Below are positions 1 to 6,165 of a DNA stretch of 6,423 nt, piece after piece (within the stretch, counting starts at the first letter, position 1; each line of letters starts with the position of its first letter). This DNA is from Opitutales bacterium. GTDB taxonomy: Bacteria > Verrucomicrobiota > Verrucomicrobiia > Opitutales > Oceanipulchritudinaceae. A program made the position numbers and the translations under genes. The notes under the pieces were generated by a model. The model was given only the letters and a program-made list of their open reading frames with translations, was not told the origin of the DNA and did no database searches. The stretch is taken from the NCBI GenBank assembly GCA_007123395.1, contig SKLD01000105.1, positions 1-6,423 of the forward strand, read 5' to 3'.

Positions 1-200
1 ATCGCAGCGAGACCCTGCCATTCGCCATGTCCGGTGGCCGCGGGCAGGATGACTCCGTGGCTCGCGAGAACGGCCGGTTTCCCGAGGTGGAGGTCGGCGG
101 CGAAGAGGATGCCGCGCCCGGGCCAGAAGAGGGCGCGCTCGGGGAGGGCGAGAAGCCGCTCGCCCGCGAGGGTGAAGGGCAGCGGCTTACGTGCGGACAT
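1..200 (-). CDS. pdeM: PdeM, ligase-associated DNA damage response phosphoesterase/endonuclease (N-terminal 66 codons, cut by window edge)
   Basis: Calcineurin-fold metallophosphoesterase of the PdeM type. In many bacteria it is encoded with an ATP-dependent DNA ligase, an exonuclease and an Lhr-like helicase in a DNA repair cassette. The visible part has the family opening: a hydrophobic start, the stretch ALFWPGRGILFAADLHLGK at about residues 23-41, and the first metal-binding pair Asp36-x-His38. The remaining metal ligands (GD, GNHD, GHxH) lie beyond the window. The ATG at 200 is chosen because the family match begins within ten residues of it and because it overlaps the helicase stop by 14 nt, as expected for translational coupling. 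No good Shine-Dalgarno is seen; the nearest GGAG lies about 16 nt upstream. The family call is firm for so short a piece, mainly because of the helicase neighbour. Whether the full gene is intact cannot be seen. Confidence 0.85.
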   Translation of the reverse strand, partial: MSARKPLPFTLAGERLLALPERALFWPGRGILFAADLHLGKPAVLASHGVILPAATGHGEWQGLAA

Positions 201-2324
201 GTTTGCGGTGTGCTTTCTCCATGACGACTTCCATGGCGCGGATGCGGTCGGCGAGTTGTTCGGAGGTGAGTTGTTCGCGCAGGCGCTCGACAAAAAGGGG
301 GTAGGCGAGGGGAGTTGGGGCTTCGATCTGGCGGACGATGCATGCCTCGGTCTGCATCCGGCGCATGGTGTTGCGCAGCCGGGTCTCCTCCAACTGCATT
401 TCGAGGACTTCGCGCCGGGACTGCGCGAGGAGCCGGTGGTCCGGTTCGTAGCGTTGGAATACCTCGAAGAGCAGGTAACTCGATGCTTGGATTTGCCGCG
501 CGCCGCGCGGACGGCCGGGAGGTCCCTCGCGGGTGAGACCGGCGACGCGGGCGATCTCGCGGAAGCTTCGCCGTGCCAGCTCCGTGCCGTTGACGCTCGC
601 GAGGATGTCGTCGGCGAGGTTTTCCGGGCGGAGGAGGGCGGGGAGCGCGGCGGCGAAGTCGGTTTCCTTTGCAGCGAGGATTTCGAGGCCGTAGTCATTG
701 GCGGCCCAGACGAGCGAGTTCGGACGGAGGCGGGTGAGCCGCCACGCCATGACGGTGGCCAGACCCTCGTGCGCGAGCCGTCCCGCGAAGGGGTAGAGGA
801 AGATGTGCCAACCTTCGCGGCTGCGCAGCGTCTCGGCGAGATACTCGTTCTTCCGCGGCAGGGCGGACATCGTTGCCTGGATCTCCAAAAGGGGGCGCAC
901 GCGTTGCATTTCCGCTCCCTCGAAGATGCCCCGGGCGGCGCGGTCAAACCGGTCGCGCACGGCGGCGGCCAGCTCTGTCGACAGCGGCAGGCGTCCGCCC
1001 ACTCGCCGCCCGTGGCCGCGAACCGAAGCACCCATTGCCAGGTCTGCTCGTCCAGTGTCCGGAAGGCATGGGCGGTGCGCACCTCGGCGAGCATCGCGTG
1101 GGAGGTGAAACCGCTGCCTGCTGCGATTGTCAGAAGGTGCTGACAAAGCACGTCGAGCGCCTGCGGGGGCGGGCAGCGCGCTTCGATCACGCGGGCCTCT
1201 GCCAACTCCCGCGCCGCCGCGATCTCCACGAGTTCGAAGCTGTTGGCGGGCACGCAGAGGACGCGACTTGTGGCGCCGGGCCGGTGGCCTGACCGCCCGG
1301 CGCGCTGGAGCAGCCGGGCGACGCCTTTTGGACTGCCCACCTGAATGACCCGCTCCACCGGAGCAAAGTCGACGCCGAGATCGAGGCTGGACGTCGCCAC
1401 AACGGCCCGCAACTGACCTGTGCGCAGTCCCGCCTCCGCTTCCGCGCGCCGCGCTCGGTCGATGCTGCCGTGATGGATGCCGATGGCGAGATCCGGCGCG
1501 GCGGTGGAGAGAGCGCTGTGCCACAACTCCGCCTGCGAACGGGTGTTGGTGAATACAATCGCCGTGCGGGCTTCCCGCAACTCCGCGAGGACTGTTGGCA
1601 GAAGACGCAGCCCAAGGTGTCCGGCCCATGGAAACGGGGCTTCGGCATCGGGAAGCAAACTTTCGATCTCCATTCGCTTCGGAATACCGCCCTCCACGAC
1701 TTCCATCGATGCGGGCGTGCCGTCCTCTGTCCGCCCGCCGAGCACCTCCGCCGCTTCCTCTATATTCCCGAGCGTGGCGGAGAGGCCCCACACCCGCAGG
1801 CCCGGTGCGGCACGGCGCAGGCGCGCGAGCGCCAGTGCGGTGAGGACGCCGCGCTTTGAACCGAGAAGCTCGTGCCACTCATCGACGATCACCGTTTGCA
1901 GTCCTGCGAAGCGCGGCGCGAAATCGGGCTGGCTGAGGAGAAGCGAGAGACTCTCAGGCGTCGTGACAAGCGCCTCGCCGGGATTGCTCCGGATTTTCCG
2001 TTTGCGGTATGTGGACACGTCCCCCGTCCAGCGGTCCACGCGCCAGTCGATTCCGAGACCGTGCAGCGGTTCCCGCAGATTTGTCTCGGTGTCGGCGGCA
2101 AGCGCGCGCATGGGCGTGATCCACAAAACCCGGAGGCCCCGGTCCGTCCCGCTGCTCGCCGTACCCAAAGCGCCGAACCACACCGCAAGGGTTTTTCCAC
2201 TGCCGGTGGCGGAGTGGAGCAGGCCCGAGGCACCTGTGCGCATCAGAGCCCACACTCGCCGCTGAAAAGCAAACGGTGACCAACCTTGACGCGCGAACCA
2301 TTCCTCAAACTCCCGAGTGTCCAC
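187..2324 (-). pseudogene. Ligase-associated Lhr-type DEXH-box DNA helicase, interrupted by an internal deletion with frameshift
   Basis: ATP-dependent superfamily 2 helicase of the ligase-associated branch of the Lhr family, expected to act in DNA damage repair. From a GTG at 2324, one frame gives residues 1-440 with every RecA motif: FQ (20-21), Walker A ATGSGKT (39-45), TPMRALA (70-76), TTPESL (121-126), motif II DEWH (148-151) followed by ELLGSKRG, SAT (182-184), IVFTNTRSQAE (256-266), HHGS (284-287), TSSLDLGVDF (311-320) and QRAGRSGH (340-347). The frame then reaches WQWVLRFAATGG (429-440). Conserved C-terminal sequence resumes at about 1002 in a different frame (VGGRLPLSTEL, SREGWHIFLYPFAGRLAHEG, NDYGLEIL) and runs 271 residues to TAA at 187. 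The total of about 711 residues is about 100 short of family members as I recall them. The lost part corresponds to the start of the post-winged-helix domain. The GTG start fits the usual EFEEWFARQGW opening; an in-frame TGA lies upstream near 2405. Without correction the gene cannot make the family protein. Confidence 0.85.
995..1012 (-). other. Frameshift/deletion joint inside the helicase gene
   Basis: On the minus strand the N-terminal frame ends its family match at ATGG (codons to 1005). The C-terminal frame begins matching at VGGRLPLS (codons from 1002). The two frames are offset by one nucleotide of insertion, or two of deletion. The short stretch between them contains the hexamer GGGCGG twice (minus-strand positions 1011-1006 and 1000-995), separated by 5 nt. 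Such GC-rich microhomology could have promoted a deletion, or could have confused assembly. Confidence 0.7.
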
Positions 2325-2376
2325 ACCGCTAGCATGCCGTGCTACGCTTATGGTGCAAATGGGCGGAGTTTGAATG

Positions 2377-2405
2377 TGTATACAAGCGAAAATGCCACGA
2401 GTTCA
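2377..2405 (-). promoter_or_regulatory. Weak sigma70-like promoter candidate for the helicase-pdeM unit
   Basis: In the 177-nt gap between the deacetylase stop and the helicase start, the minus strand carries TGAACT (2405-2400), 17 nt, then TATACA (2382-2377). These match the consensus at 3/6 and 4/6 positions. The surrounding sequence is more AT-rich than the genes. The low match means this is only a candidate. Nothing else in 2325-2501 is convincing: a CCTTA/TAAGG inverted repeat at about 2453-2480 has a long loop and no T-tract, so it is not called a terminator. Confidence 0.2.
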
Positions 2406-2501
2406 GATAAGACCATTGAGGCGCACCCCGCACTCGACGACCGAGGGCGTATCCTTATTCTACGGATTGGGGAAGTAAGGCTGTGGCTATGCCGCTCTTG
2501 C

Positions 2502-3446
2502 TCATGATGGATTCGGCGTCTCGGGCGAACCCGTGGTGACTCGTCCGCCCGTTTTTCCCGAAACCTCCGCTGCGACCAAGACGGACTGTGCATGAAGGCG
2601 GGCGGTGTGAACGCGGTCGCGGTTGTAGCCGCCGCCGTAGAGGACGACAAGCGGGGCGGCGACTTCGCGGCAGGCACGGCAAACACGGAGGTCGCGTTCG
2701 TGTATGGAGGGCGTGTCGAGCCGGAGTTGGCCAAAGCGGTCAGCCTCGTGGACGTCCGCGCCGCTGATCCAGAAGACAAGGTCGGGCTCGACCGAATGGA
2801 GAAAGGAAGGCAGGGTGGCGTCGAGGGCGGCGAGGTATTCGTCTGGCCCGGTATAGCGGGGAAGGGGAGCGTCGCAATCGCCGGGTTCCTTCTTTGCGGG
2901 ATAGTTGCGGCCCACGTGTATTGAATACGTGGCGACACGGGAATCTTCGGCGAATATGGCGTGGGTGCCGTTACCTTGATGAGCATCGGTATCGACGATG
3001 GCGAGGCGCAGGCCGGGGTCGTAGGAATGAAGGGCGCAGGCGGCGACGGCGACATCGTTTAGCACGCAGTAGCCGAGTCCGGCAGCGGGAAAGGCGTGGT
3101 GGGTTCCGCCTGCGAGGTTGGCCGCAATACCGTCGGCGAGTGCGGCGCGGGCCGCCTGCAGGGTGCCTCCGGTTTCAAGGCGCGAGCGGTGGAGGAGGCG
3201 CGGGTGATGCGGCAGACCGAGGCGCTGCCGGGCGCGGGGAGCGAGGGTGCCGTCTTTGATGGAGTCAAGGTAATCACGGGTATGCACGCGCAGGAGATCC
3301 TCCATTGCCGCGGGGCGCGCCGGTTCGAGGCGAATGTCCGGCCATGTTTCACGCAGCATCGCCGCCGCGCGCGGAAACTTGTCCATAGGGAAGGGGTGGT
3401 CCGGCGGCAGCGGGAGATAGTATCCCGGATCGTAGAAGCAGCGCAC
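2502..3446 (-). CDS. Histone deacetylase superfamily hydrolase, class IV (HDAC11-like) type
   Basis: Zinc-dependent hydrolase of 314 residues predicted to remove acetyl or acyl groups from lysine or small amines; cytoplasmic, with no signal peptide or membrane segment. It has the arginase/deacetylase-fold signatures in order: FYDPGYYLPLPPDHPFPMDK near the N-terminus, GGTHHAF with catalytic histidines 116-117, GYCVLND (125-131), VDTDAHQGNGT (151-161) with zinc ligands Asp154 and His156, GADVHEAD (229-236) with the third ligand Asp231, and GGGYN (271-275) with the catalytic Tyr274. All key residues are present, so it should be active. HQGNG, rather than HHGDG, is the class IV form. The start is GTG at 3446, set by the family opening; no Shine-Dalgarno is seen. 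It begins 8 nt after the phosphofructokinase stop, so the two are very likely co-transcribed and coupled. The Arg/Lys/Thr-rich tail after residue 296 is not conserved. AcuC-like annotation is possible; the substrate is unknown. Confidence 0.9.
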   Translation of the reverse strand: MRCFYDPGYYLPLPPDHPFPMDKFPRAAAMLRETWPDIRLEPARPAAMEDLLRVHTRDYLDSIKDGTLAPRARQRLGLPHHPRLLHRSRLETGGTLQAARAALADGIAANLAGGTHHAFPAAGLGYCVLNDVAVAACALHSYDPGLRLAIVDTDAHQGNGTHAIFAEDSRVATYSIHVGRNYPAKKEPGDCDAPLPRYTGPDEYLAALDATLPSFLHSVEPDLVFWISGADVHEADRFGQLRLDTPSIHERDLRVCRACREVAAPLVVLYGGGYNRDRVHTARLHAQSVLVAAEVSGKTGGRVTTGSPETPNPS

Positions 3447-3454
3447 GCCGCGGC

Positions 3455-4603
3455 TTAGGGGCGGTTGCCCATGCAGGTATCGACGAGTCTGGCGGTATGG
3501 ATCCAGGGATGGTCGACGGGGACGAGCCGTTTCTTGCCCGCCGTCTTTTCAAGTGGTATGGGTATGCATTCACTCCCGCGGATGGCGACCATCTGGTTGT
3601 ATTTGCCCTCGTAAAGAAGCTGACCGGCGACGGTGCCGAGACGGGTGCAGAGGAGTCGGTCGGTCGCCGAGGGTGTGCCGCCGCGCTGGACGTGCCCCAG
3701 CGAGGTGGTACGCGCCTCAATGCCGGTCAGGCGCTGGAGTTGCCTGGCGATACGGCTGTCGAGGGATTCCTGTACGAGGTGAATCTCGCTGTCGCCGAAC
3801 TCCTCCTGCAGGCGCTTTTCCTGGGCCTTGCGCTTGCGGTTCTTCTTTTTCGCTTCTTCGCCGTTGAGGCCGTCTTGCGGGCGCGCTCCTTCAGCCACGG
3901 CGATAATGGAAAAGCGTTTTCCATGTTGGCGCCGCTCGATGAGATGGTCCGCGACGACTTGGAGATTGTAGGGAATTTCGGGAATAAGGATGACGTCCGC
4001 CCCGCCCGCGATGCCCGCGCCGAGGGCAAGCCAACCGGCGTCGTGTCCCATGACTTCGCATATGATGACGCGGTGGTGGCTCGTCGCGGTGGTGTGGAGG
4101 CGGTCGATGGCCTCGGTTGCGATGTTCAGGGCGCTGTCGAAACCGAAGGTGATGTCAGTCTCGGCGACGTCGTTGTCGATTGTCTTCGGAAGGGTGAGGA
4201 CGGGGAGGCCGCCTTCCTTGAAGAGATGCATGGCGTTCTTCTGCGTGCCGTTGCCGCCGAGGCACACGAGGCAGTCGATCTGCTGGCGGCGGGCATTGGC
4301 GATGGCGACATCGGTCATGTCGAGTTCTTTGCCTCCCATCGGCATTTTGTGGGGCTTGTCGCGGCTCGTGCCGAGGATGGTACCCCCGTAGGTGAGGATG
4401 CCGCTCGTCGATTTGTCGTCCAGAGGCAGGAAGCGGTTTTCCACGAGGCCGCGGAAGCCGTCCTGCACGCCGAGCACCTTGATGCCGTAGTGGAGGGCGG
4501 CCTTGGCCACGCCCCGGATCGCCGCGTTGAGTCCCGGACAATCCCCGCCCGAGGTGAGGATACCGACGCACTTTGTCTTCGAACCTTTGGTCGTTTTGGA
4601 CAT
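3455..4603 (-). CDS. pfkA: 6-phosphofructokinase (PfkA family)
   Basis: Phosphorylates fructose 6-phosphate to fructose 1,6-bisphosphate, the committed step of glycolysis; cytoplasmic, 382 residues. Family motifs in order: GILTSGGDCPGLNAAIRG (14-31), YGGTILGTSR (72-81), LGGNGT (115-120), PKTIDNDV (139-146) with the catalytic base Asp143, EVMGHDAGW (183-191), IPEIPY (207-212), VAEGA (236-240) and LGHVQRGGTPSATDR (302-316). By homology with E. coli PfkA, Gly119 sits at position 104 (Gly in ATP enzymes, Asp in PPi enzymes). Lys140 sits at position 124 (Gly in E. coli, Lys in PPi enzymes). This mixed pattern suggests ATP use but does not settle it. Asn118 replaces the usual Asp103 and His187 replaces the Arg of MGR. 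A Lys/Arg-rich insert (about 248-268) is absent from the E. coli enzyme. The ATG at 4603 precedes the motif by 13 residues. The deacetylase follows 8 nt downstream; an 89-nt gap separates it from the phosphoesterase upstream. Confidence 0.92.
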   Translation of the reverse strand: MSKTTKGSKTKCVGILTSGGDCPGLNAAIRGVAKAALHYGIKVLGVQDGFRGLVENRFLPLDDKSTSGILTYGGTILGTSRDKPHKMPMGGKELDMTDVAIANARRQQIDCLVCLGGNGTQKNAMHLFKEGGLPVLTLPKTIDNDVAETDITFGFDSALNIATEAIDRLHTTATSHHRVIICEVMGHDAGWLALGAGIAGGADVILIPEIPYNLQVVADHLIERRQHGKRFSIIAVAEGARPQDGLNGEEAKKKNRKRKAQEKRLQEEFGDSEIHLVQESLDSRIARQLQRLTGIEARTTSLGHVQRGGTPSATDRLLCTRLGTVAGQLLYEGKYNQMVAIRGSECIPIPLEKTAGKKRLVPVDHPWIHTARLVDTCMGNRP

Positions 4604-4692
4604 AACGAAGACGGAGGCTGTCCGGTGCCCCGTCCCGTGGCAACTTGGAATTTTTCATAGTAGGGACCCGGCTCGAAAATAGGGCGTTCCGC

Positions 4693-5367
4693 TCAGACGC
4701 GCCTGTAGAGGCGTTGGAACTCCTCGCCGATGGCCACGCGTGAGCGGCAGTGCGGATGCATGAGATTGTGGATACGCACCCGGCCATCCGTAATCGTCAC
4801 GTAACGGGTAGCGATGCTCGGATCCTTCGGTCGGTTGTAGCCCACGCTACCCGGATTGATCCAGCAGGTGTCGTCCCGCATCCAGAAGATACCGGGGTGG
4901 TGCGTATGCCCAAGCAAGACGGCCCGTCGGTTCGTTCCGGCGGCGACGGGCGTCTCTCCCCAGAATCCGTCGAATTCCATGATCGTCTGGATAAGGTCGT
5001 AGCCGCGGTAGAGATGCTGAAGAAGATACGCCACTCCGTCGTGGGCAAAGTGGATGCGCTCGGGCAAGCCTTTGAGAAAGCGGACGGCCGCGCTGTCCAG
5101 TCGGCGGGCGTTGTGGTCGGGGAAATCCATGGGTGGGGCATCCGCGTCCCAGCCGGCTTCGTAACGCGCGATGACATTGCGGTCGTGATTGCCCTGGACA
5201 CAAATGATCCCCGCCTCGCGCACGCGATCCACGACTTCCTGCGGGTGGAAGCCGACATCGACCAAGTCGCCTGTGCAGTAGATCACATCGCTGTCGCGCT
5301 CTTCTTTCAAGACAGCGTCGAGAGCGTGAATGTTGCTGTGCACGTCCGAAATCAGGAGAATCTTCAC
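4693..5367 (-). CDS. Calcineurin-like metallophosphoesterase, YfcE/MJ0936-like
   Basis: Dinuclear-metal phosphoesterase of 224 residues, close to the usual length for the small YfcE/MJ0936 group, whose members hydrolyse phosphodiesters or act on nucleotides; soluble. Numbered from the GTG at 5367, it shows SDVHSN with Asp8 and His10, GDLVD with Asp34, GNHDR with Asn60 and His61, an AHDG segment with His109, GHTHHP with His154 and His156, then NPGSVG (from Asn171). The complete metal-binding set is therefore present. The start was chosen at KILLISDVHSN because family proteins begin there. The same frame is open to a start at 5490, but those 41 extra residues look like translated spacer, and the divergent vapB lies just beyond. 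No clear Shine-Dalgarno was found. It ends 89 nt before the phosphofructokinase start. It may share that gene's transcript, but the gap is long enough for a separate promoter. The natural substrate cannot be read from the sequence. Confidence 0.9.
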   Translation of the reverse strand: MKILLISDVHSNIHALDAVLKEERDSDVIYCTGDLVDVGFHPQEVVDRVREAGIICVQGNHDRNVIARYEAGWDADAPPMDFPDHNARRLDSAAVRFLKGLPERIHFAHDGVAYLLQHLYRGYDLIQTIMEFDGFWGETPVAAGTNRRAVLLGHTHHPGIFWMRDDTCWINPGSVGYNRPKDPSIATRYVTITDGRVRIHNLMHPHCRSRVAIGEEFQRLYRRV

Positions 5368-5475
5368 GGTGAAGGGAGTTGTGGGTCTCTCCGTGGGGAA
5401 GGCAAATTCTGTTTTGGTGCCGGAGGCCAGAGGTTGCCGGGAATCATGCTTTGTGCCGACCATGGCGGTCGGTTC

Positions 5476-5481
5476 TTGACA
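5476..5481 (+). promoter_or_regulatory. vapB: Candidate -35 element (TTGACA) for vapBC
   Basis: A perfect TTGACA lies 30-35 nt upstream of the vapB start on the plus strand, in the divergent spacer. At the best spacings (17-18 nt) the -10 positions read GCCCAT or CCCATA, which are poor matches. If it is used, transcription would start very close to, or at, the vapB start codon, giving a near-leaderless message. That would agree with the lack of a Shine-Dalgarno before vapB. Confidence 0.35.
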
Positions 5482-5500
5482 CCACGGCAATCACCCATGC

Positions 5501-5514
5501 CCATATGCGTATGG
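5501..5514 (+). promoter_or_regulatory. Inverted repeat over the vapB start, possible VapB operator
   Basis: CCATA, 4 nt, TATGG forms a perfect 5-bp-arm inverted repeat that covers the vapB start codon (ATG at 5511) and a possible upstream in-frame ATG at 5505. VapBC complexes commonly repress their own promoter by binding inverted repeats near the start. This site is therefore a plausible operator, but short palindromes arise often by chance. Confidence 0.3.
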
Positions 5515-5753
5515 CTTCTAAAAATATTTCAATTTCCGAAGATGCGTATCTGCGCTTGCGGCGGGCGAGGCGGCATGCGCGGGAATCGTTTTCGGAGGTC
5601 ATTCGTCGCGGTCATTGGGACAGTGAGAGTCCGACGGCGCAGACTTGGCTGGATCATTTCGGGGAACTGCCGCCAGTGACCGATGCGGTTCTTGACGAAC
5701 TGGAGAGCAACCAGCGATCTGACCTACCGCCCGAGGACAAGTGGTCATGCTGA
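5511..5753 (+). CDS. vapB: VapB-type antitoxin (PF02697-like)
   Basis: Antitoxin of a type II toxin-antitoxin pair; binds and neutralises the VapC ribonuclease and is expected to repress its own operon. It is 80 residues, typical for the family. The N-terminal part has the signature ASKNISISEDAYLRLRRARR followed by ESFSEVI (25-31), the conserved DNA-binding region of the PF02697 VapB-like antitoxins. The acidic C-terminal part (about 45-80, ending PPEDKWSC) is the expected toxin-wrapping segment. The start ATG at 5511 is set by the family opening MASK; an in-frame ATG two codons earlier (5505) is an alternative. The same frame is open back to 5379, but that stretch overlaps the divergent phosphoesterase spacer and does not look coding. 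No Shine-Dalgarno is seen. The stop overlaps the start of vapC, so the two are translated together. Confidence 0.85.
   Translation: MASKNISISEDAYLRLRRARRHARESFSEVIRRGHWDSESPTAQTWLDHFGELPPVTDAVLDELESNQRSDLPPEDKWSC
5733..5737 (+). promoter_or_regulatory. vapC: Shine-Dalgarno of vapC
   Basis: GAGGA inside the end of vapB, 9 nt before the ATG at 5747. This favours that start over GTG 5741 (3 nt away, too close) and ATG 5753 (15 nt away). It is the only strong ribosome binding site seen in the window. Confidence 0.6.
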
Positions 5754-6148
5754 TGGTCGATACTTGTTTTCTGATCGACTATCAGCGCGAGTCGAAGCGG
5801 CGTAGGCGCGGCGCGATCGCGGCATTTCTGGAGGCGCACGCGGACGAGCGTCTGCAGATTTCGCCGGTGGCATGGGGAGAATTTCTCGCCGGGTTTTCAG
5901 ACGAGACACATCCCTTTGTGCAGTTTGCGCGCGACCGTCTGGACTTCCCTCCGCTCGAACTCTCGGTGGCTTCGGCGTATCGAAGTATTTTCCGCCACTT
6001 GAAAGCCTCGGGTCAGTTAATCGGCGCGAACGATCTATGGATTGCGAGCCACGCCGTTGCCTTGGACCAAGCGCTCGTGAGCCGCAACGGGAGTGAGTTT
6101 AGACGCGTCCCCGGACTTCGGTTGATCACCTACGGCGAAGGTGAGTGA
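5747..6148 (+). CDS. vapC: VapC-type PIN-domain ribonuclease toxin
   Basis: Toxin of the pair: a PIN-domain, metal-dependent endoribonuclease expected to cleave specific RNA (tRNA or rRNA in studied members) when freed from VapB. It is 133 residues, a normal length. Acidic active-site residues are visible: Asp5 in MVDTCFLIDY, Glu45 in SPVAWGEFLAGF, and Asp96 in IGANDLWIASHA. The fourth position is in SRNGSEF (113-118), with Asn where many VapCs have Asp, a frequent variant. This is followed by VPGLRLITYG, the usual C-terminal strand. ATG 5747 is chosen by its Shine-Dalgarno. ATG 5753, in a TGATG stop-start overlap with vapB, is possible and would shorten the protein by two residues. The toxin looks intact, so the locus should be functional as a toxin-antitoxin or stabilisation module. 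It converges on the frame that ends at 6166, with a 17-nt gap. Confidence 0.9.
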   Translation: MLMVDTCFLIDYQRESKRRRRGAIAAFLEAHADERLQISPVAWGEFLAGFSDETHPFVQFARDRLDFPPLELSVASAYRSIFRHLKASGQLIGANDLWIASHAVALDQALVSRNGSEFRRVPGLRLITYGEGE

Positions 6149-6165
6149 GCGCCTCTTCCGACGCG

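Noticed and set aside
34..1143. Long plus-strand open frame of 369 codons
   Set aside because: It lies opposite the helicase C-terminal region, whose minus-strand translation has clear conserved motifs. The plus translation is Gly/Ala/Arg-rich with no family signal. It is an antisense shadow of GC-rich coding DNA.
1003..1878. Upstream half of a 563-codon minus-strand frame that includes the real helicase C-terminus
   Set aside because: Only the part from 1002 down to 187 matches the helicase. The upstream part is Arg/Gly/Pro-rich out-of-frame reading over the true N-terminal helicase frame.
2453..2480. CCTTA/TAAGG inverted repeat after the deacetylase gene
   Set aside because: The arms are only 5 bp, the loop is long and there is no T-run, so it is not supported as a terminator.
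2348..3055. Minus-strand open frame of 235 codons overlapping the deacetylase
   Set aside because: It is out of frame with the deacetylase, Pro/Ser/Thr-rich and without motifs; a frame shadow.
3497..4660. Plus-strand open frame of 387 codons, about the same length as the phosphofructokinase
   Set aside because: It is the antisense of the phosphofructokinase gene, which matches its family along its whole length. The plus product shows no motif.
4604..4692. Possible promoter before phosphofructokinase (TACTAT on the minus strand)
   Set aside because: The hexamer matches 4 of 6 positions, but there is no acceptable -35 at 16-18 nt, so it is not listed as a feature.
5368..5490. N-terminal extension of the phosphoesterase to a start at 5490
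   Set aside because: The 41 added residues have no family similarity, and the family normally begins at KILLISDVHSN. The stretch is better read as the divergent spacer.
4750..5679. Plus-strand open frame of 309 codons
   Set aside because: It covers the phosphoesterase on the opposite strand and then runs out of frame into vapB. Both of those genes have full motif support.
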